A stretch of DNA of 8,070 nt from CAYVUI01 sp964454745 (GTDB lineage Bacteria; Planctomycetota; Phycisphaerae; Sedimentisphaerales; Anaerohalosphaeraceae), in the NCBI GenBank assembly GCA_964454745.1, contig CAYVUI010000155.1, positions 1 to 8,070 of the forward strand. Direction: 5' to 3'. A program made the translations under genes and the position numbers. Under the pieces are notes generated by a model. That model searched no databases, was not told the DNA's origin, and was given only the letters and a program-made list of their open reading frames with translations. Of the stretch, positions 5,896 to 8,070 are shown one piece after another. The stretch's first letter is position 1. Each line of letters opens with the position of its first letter.

Positions 5896-6945
5896 ATGGA
5901 CCTCGAACACTACAGGCAAACCAAACGCATCGCGATTTTGGCTCCTGTCGCCTGGCGGACGCCGCCGCGGGCCTACGGCGCGTGGGAAACCGTGGCCTCG
6001 AACATTACCGAGGGGATGGTCAAACGCGGCTGGAAGAATATTACGCTGTTTGCGACCAAAGACTCGATCACCGAGGCAAAACTGCATGCCGTGATTGAGA
6101 AAGGCTACGAAGAAGACCCCAATTCCGACGCAAAAGTCTGCGAATACCTGCATATCTCGGAGGTAATGGAGCACGCCGGGGATTTCGACCTGATCCACAA
6201 CAATTTCGACTTCATGCCGCTGACGTATTCGCGATTGATCGACACGCCGATTTTGACGACGGTCCACGGCTTCTGCTCGCCGAGCATTCTCGCGATTTAC
6301 CGCAAGTATAAGGAGCTTGATTACGTCTCGATTTCCGACTCGGACCGCGACGCGGAGCTGCCCTACCTGGCGACGGTATATAACGGCATTGACCTGACTA
6401 ACCTTACCTTTTCGGCCGAGCCGGGTGAGAACCTCGTGTTCCTCGGACGGATTCATCCGGACAAGGGCACACACCTGGCCGCGGAGACCGCGAAAAAGGC
6501 CAATATGCCGTTGATTATCGCCGGGATTATCCAGGACCGGGAATATTTCGATACGCTCGTCAAGCCGCACATCGACGACAAGCAGATTCGCTACATCGGC
6601 CCGGTCGATCCGCCCAAACGCGACGCCCTTCTCAAAGAGGCGCTGGCGGTGCTGCACCTAAACGTTCTGCCCGAGCGGTTCGGCCTGGTCATGGCCGAGG
6701 CCAACGCCGCCGGCGTACCGGTGATCGCAATGGACAACGGCTCGTGCCGGGAGGTAATCGCCCACGGGAAAACTGGATTTTTAGTAAATAACGTAGACGA
6801 AGCCGCCGCCGCGGTGAGTAAGATACATACCCTTAGCCGGGCTGACTGCCGCGAACATGTCGAGAAAAATTTCACGATTGACGCGATGACCCAAAGTTAT
6901 GAAAATGTATACGCAACCATCTTCCAGAGAGAGGACCGAAAATAA
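5896..6945 (+). CDS. GT4 family glycosyltransferase
   Basis: A 349-residue GT-B fold retaining glycosyltransferase of family GT4, expected to move a sugar from a nucleotide donor to an acceptor in the cytoplasm. The N-terminal domain starts RIAILAPVAWRTPP (11-24) with the donor-lobe GAWE at 28-31. YNGID is at 162-166, and LGRIHPDKG (183-191) carries Arg185 and Lys190 for the donor phosphates. The EX7E motif is Glu260 to Glu268 in LPERFGLVMAEANAAGVPV (258-276), followed by NGSCREVI (281-288). The chosen ATG at 5896 has AAGGA eight bases upstream and leads directly into the first beta strand. An in-frame ATG at 5836 would add 20 polar residues with no ribosome site. It overlaps the following GH130 gene by one base (TAATG), so the two are surely co-translated. 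Donor and acceptor are unknown; the GH130 partner makes a mannosyl product plausible. Confidence 0.9.
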   Translation: MDLEHYRQTKRIAILAPVAWRTPPRAYGAWETVASNITEGMVKRGWKNITLFATKDSITEAKLHAVIEKGYEEDPNSDAKVCEYLHISEVMEHAGDFDLIHNNFDFMPLTYSRLIDTPILTTVHGFCSPSILAIYRKYKELDYVSISDSDRDAELPYLATVYNGIDLTNLTFSAEPGENLVFLGRIHPDKGTHLAAETAKKANMPLIIAGIIQDREYFDTLVKPHIDDKQIRYIGPVDPPKRDALLKEALAVLHLNVLPERFGLVMAEANAAGVPVIAMDNGSCREVIAHGKTGFLVNNVDEAAAAVSKIHTLSRADCREHVEKNFTIDAMTQSYENVYATIFQREDRK

Positions 6946-7892
6946 TGGAACCGAGAAAACGATTTGTAACCCGATACGAAAACAACCCGATCCTGACCAA
7001 GCACAACATCCCGTACAAGGTCGAGACGGTGCACAATGCCGCGGTCGTTAAGCACGACGGCCAGTACCGCATGCTCTTTCGCTCGCACCTGGATAACGGG
7101 CGTTCGATCATCGGGATCGCGGATTCCCCGGACGGCTACAACTTTAATCCTCGCTCGGAACCTTTTATGACGCCGGCGAAGGACCCGAAGTTCTTCGAGT
7201 ACGAAGAGGCCGGCGTGGAAGACCCCCGCTGTATTTACCTGAAGGGCAAGGGAGCCTACTATATCACCTATTCTGCCTATTCCAAGCATGGCGTGCGGAT
7301 CGGTTTGGCAAAGACGACTGATTTCAAGACCGTGGAGCGGGTGACATTTCTCACGCAGTCCGACTACCGCAATACGGTGATCTTCCCGGAGAAAATTAAC
7401 GGGCGGTATGTCCGCCTGGACCGCCCGCACTCGGATATCTCGCCGTGGTCGATCTGGATTTCGTACTCCAAGGATCTCGAATACTGGGGCGACTCGAAGA
7501 TTATCCTAAAGCCGCTGACGTACCACTGGGACGAGATGAAGATCGGACCCGGCGCTCCGCCGATCAAGACGGACAAGGGCTGGCTTTCGATTTATCACGG
7601 TGTATTCCCGACCATGGCCGACAGCGTGTACCGCCTGGGTGTATGCCTGCACAAGCTTGACGACCCGGCGACGATCCTCGGCGTGGCGGACCGGTATATC
7701 CTCTCGCCCGAGGATCCGTGGGAACTGGTCGGTTATGTGCCCAACGTGGTCTTTTCCTGCGCAGCGGTGCCCGAGGACGATGGAACGGTCAAGATCTACT
7801 GGGGCGGTGCGGATACGGTCATGTGCGTGGGCACGGCGAACATTGACGAACTCGTGGACCTGTGTTTGAAGGATTCAAGGCCGCCGATGTAG
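6945..7892 (+). CDS. GH130 family mannoside phosphorylase
   Basis: A 315-residue GH130 enzyme, probably a cytoplasmic beta-mannoside phosphorylase that uses inorganic phosphate to release mannose 1-phosphate. Motifs in order: NNPIL (13-17), GVEDPR (90-95) with Glu92-Asp93, YRNTVIFPEKINGRYVRLDR (141-160), WDEMKIGPGAPPIKT (195-209), GWLSIYHGV (212-220) and YWGGAD (285-290). Arg142, Asn143, Arg160, Lys199 and His218 fall at the spacing of phosphate-binding residues known from GH130 mannoside phosphorylase structures. That is the basis for calling it a phosphorylase, unlike the divergently read GH130 gene here. There is no signal peptide. GAGAGGA precedes the ATG, which overlaps the GT4 stop by one base. 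The linkage cannot be told from sequence: mannosyl-glucose, beta-1,4- or beta-1,2-mannooligosaccharides are all possible, as is a synthetic role in reverse. Confidence 0.92.
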   Translation: MEPRKRFVTRYENNPILTKHNIPYKVETVHNAAVVKHDGQYRMLFRSHLDNGRSIIGIADSPDGYNFNPRSEPFMTPAKDPKFFEYEEAGVEDPRCIYLKGKGAYYITYSAYSKHGVRIGLAKTTDFKTVERVTFLTQSDYRNTVIFPEKINGRYVRLDRPHSDISPWSIWISYSKDLEYWGDSKIILKPLTYHWDEMKIGPGAPPIKTDKGWLSIYHGVFPTMADSVYRLGVCLHKLDDPATILGVADRYILSPEDPWELVGYVPNVVFSCAAVPEDDGTVKIYWGGADTVMCVGTANIDELVDLCLKDSRPPM

Positions 7893-7902
7893 GAAACAAT
7901 TC

Positions 7903-8028
7903 ATGAAAAAGAAAAAAATATTAATTGAGCAACATGCTTATTCGACTAAAAATCTGGATGGGCCCAACAAAAAGTTTCTTGAATCATCTGCCCCCCTTAT
8001 TGGTTATGTAGTACATAGGGCTTGCTGA
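7903..8028 (+). CDS. 41-codon ORF, possibly the start of a disrupted gene
   Basis: An ORF of 41 residues beginning MKKKKILIEQHAY and ending in VVHRAC. It starts 10 bp after the GH130 stop, with AGGAAA overlapping that stop as a ribosome site, so it is placed like a third gene of the operon. It is AT-rich, unlike the GH130 gene. Its stop lies inside the inverted repeat at 8018-8036, which suggests the reading frame was cut by an inserted element. It may equally be a genuine tiny ORF or non-coding. No family is recognised. Confidence 0.4.
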   Translation: MKKKKILIEQHAYSTKNLDGPNKKFLESSAPLIGYVVHRAC

Positions 8029-8036
8029 ATAAGCCC
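8018..8036. repeat. Inverted repeat: candidate terminator or insertion-element end
   Basis: Perfect 6-bp arms GGGCTT and AAGCCC around the 7-base loop GCTGAAT. On the plus strand a T-rich stretch follows (8040-8049), so it could terminate transcription of the GT4-GH130 unit. GGGCTTGCTGAATAAG-type sequences also resemble the terminal repeats of some transposable elements. A second small dyad, CTGAG-TTT-CTCAG, follows at 8051-8063. The window ends too soon to decide. Confidence 0.4.
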
Positions 8037-8070
8037 ATATTTCTATTTTACTGAGTTTCTCAGGCGGCCC

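Noticed and set aside
5815..6657. 280-codon minus-strand frame opposite the GT4 gene, and a similar one at 6897-7430 opposite the second GH130
   Set aside because: Both are antisense to well-supported enzymes, lack ribosome sites and motifs, and have the Arg/Val-rich look of shadow frames.
1..8070. CRISPR arrays, tRNA or rRNA genes
   Set aside because: No regularly spaced repeats and no tRNA- or rRNA-like segments were seen in reading the window.

Overview
The window appears to be a carbohydrate-handling stretch of a bacterial chromosome. The family mix fits an environmental, polysaccharide-degrading Gram-negative: an exported GH116 enzyme, an SGLT-type sodium/sugar symporter, two GH130 mannoside-active enzymes and a GT4 glycosyltransferase. 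Planctomycetota (Phycisphaerae-like) is my best guess, but nothing here is a taxonomic marker and I hold it loosely. The enzyme genes are GC-rich. The genes between and after them are clearly more AT-rich, so the window is a compositional mosaic.

Layout. (1) 1-2557, minus strand: an SGLT-like symporter followed 46 bp downstream by a secreted GH116 protein, of which only the N-terminal 277 residues are in the window. Together they look like a release-and-import unit for a hexose from beta-glucosides. (2) 2558-2805: a divergent intergenic region with a good sigma70-like promoter candidate facing each way and a 25-bp dyad between them. (3) 2806-4003, plus strand: two overlapping genes for paralogous small membrane proteins of no family I recognise. 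Each contains an internal two-fold repeat. (4) 4022-5773, minus strand: a GH130 enzyme, then an AT-rich lipoprotein gene, then a DUF2442 gene, packed with gaps of 5 and 10 bp. (5) 5774-5895: a short divergent region whose plus-strand part can fold into competing hairpins. (6) 5896-7892, plus strand: a GT4 glycosyltransferase and a second GH130 enzyme sharing one base (TAATG). (7) 7893-8070: an AT-rich tail with a 41-codon ORF that ends inside an inverted repeat, possibly a gene cut by an insertion or a transcription terminator.

How they may work together. The two GH130 proteins and the GT4 lack signal peptides and should be cytoplasmic. The second GH130 keeps the residues associated with phosphate binding and looks like a mannoside phosphorylase. 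The first has lost the Arg-Asn pair and may be a hydrolase. With a GT4 in the same locus and no mannoside transporter beside them, they could make and turn over a mannose-containing glycan rather than only scavenge imported mannosides. That is inference. The strongest candidates for something undescribed are the GT4/GH130/GH130 locus and the tandem repeat-containing membrane proteins.
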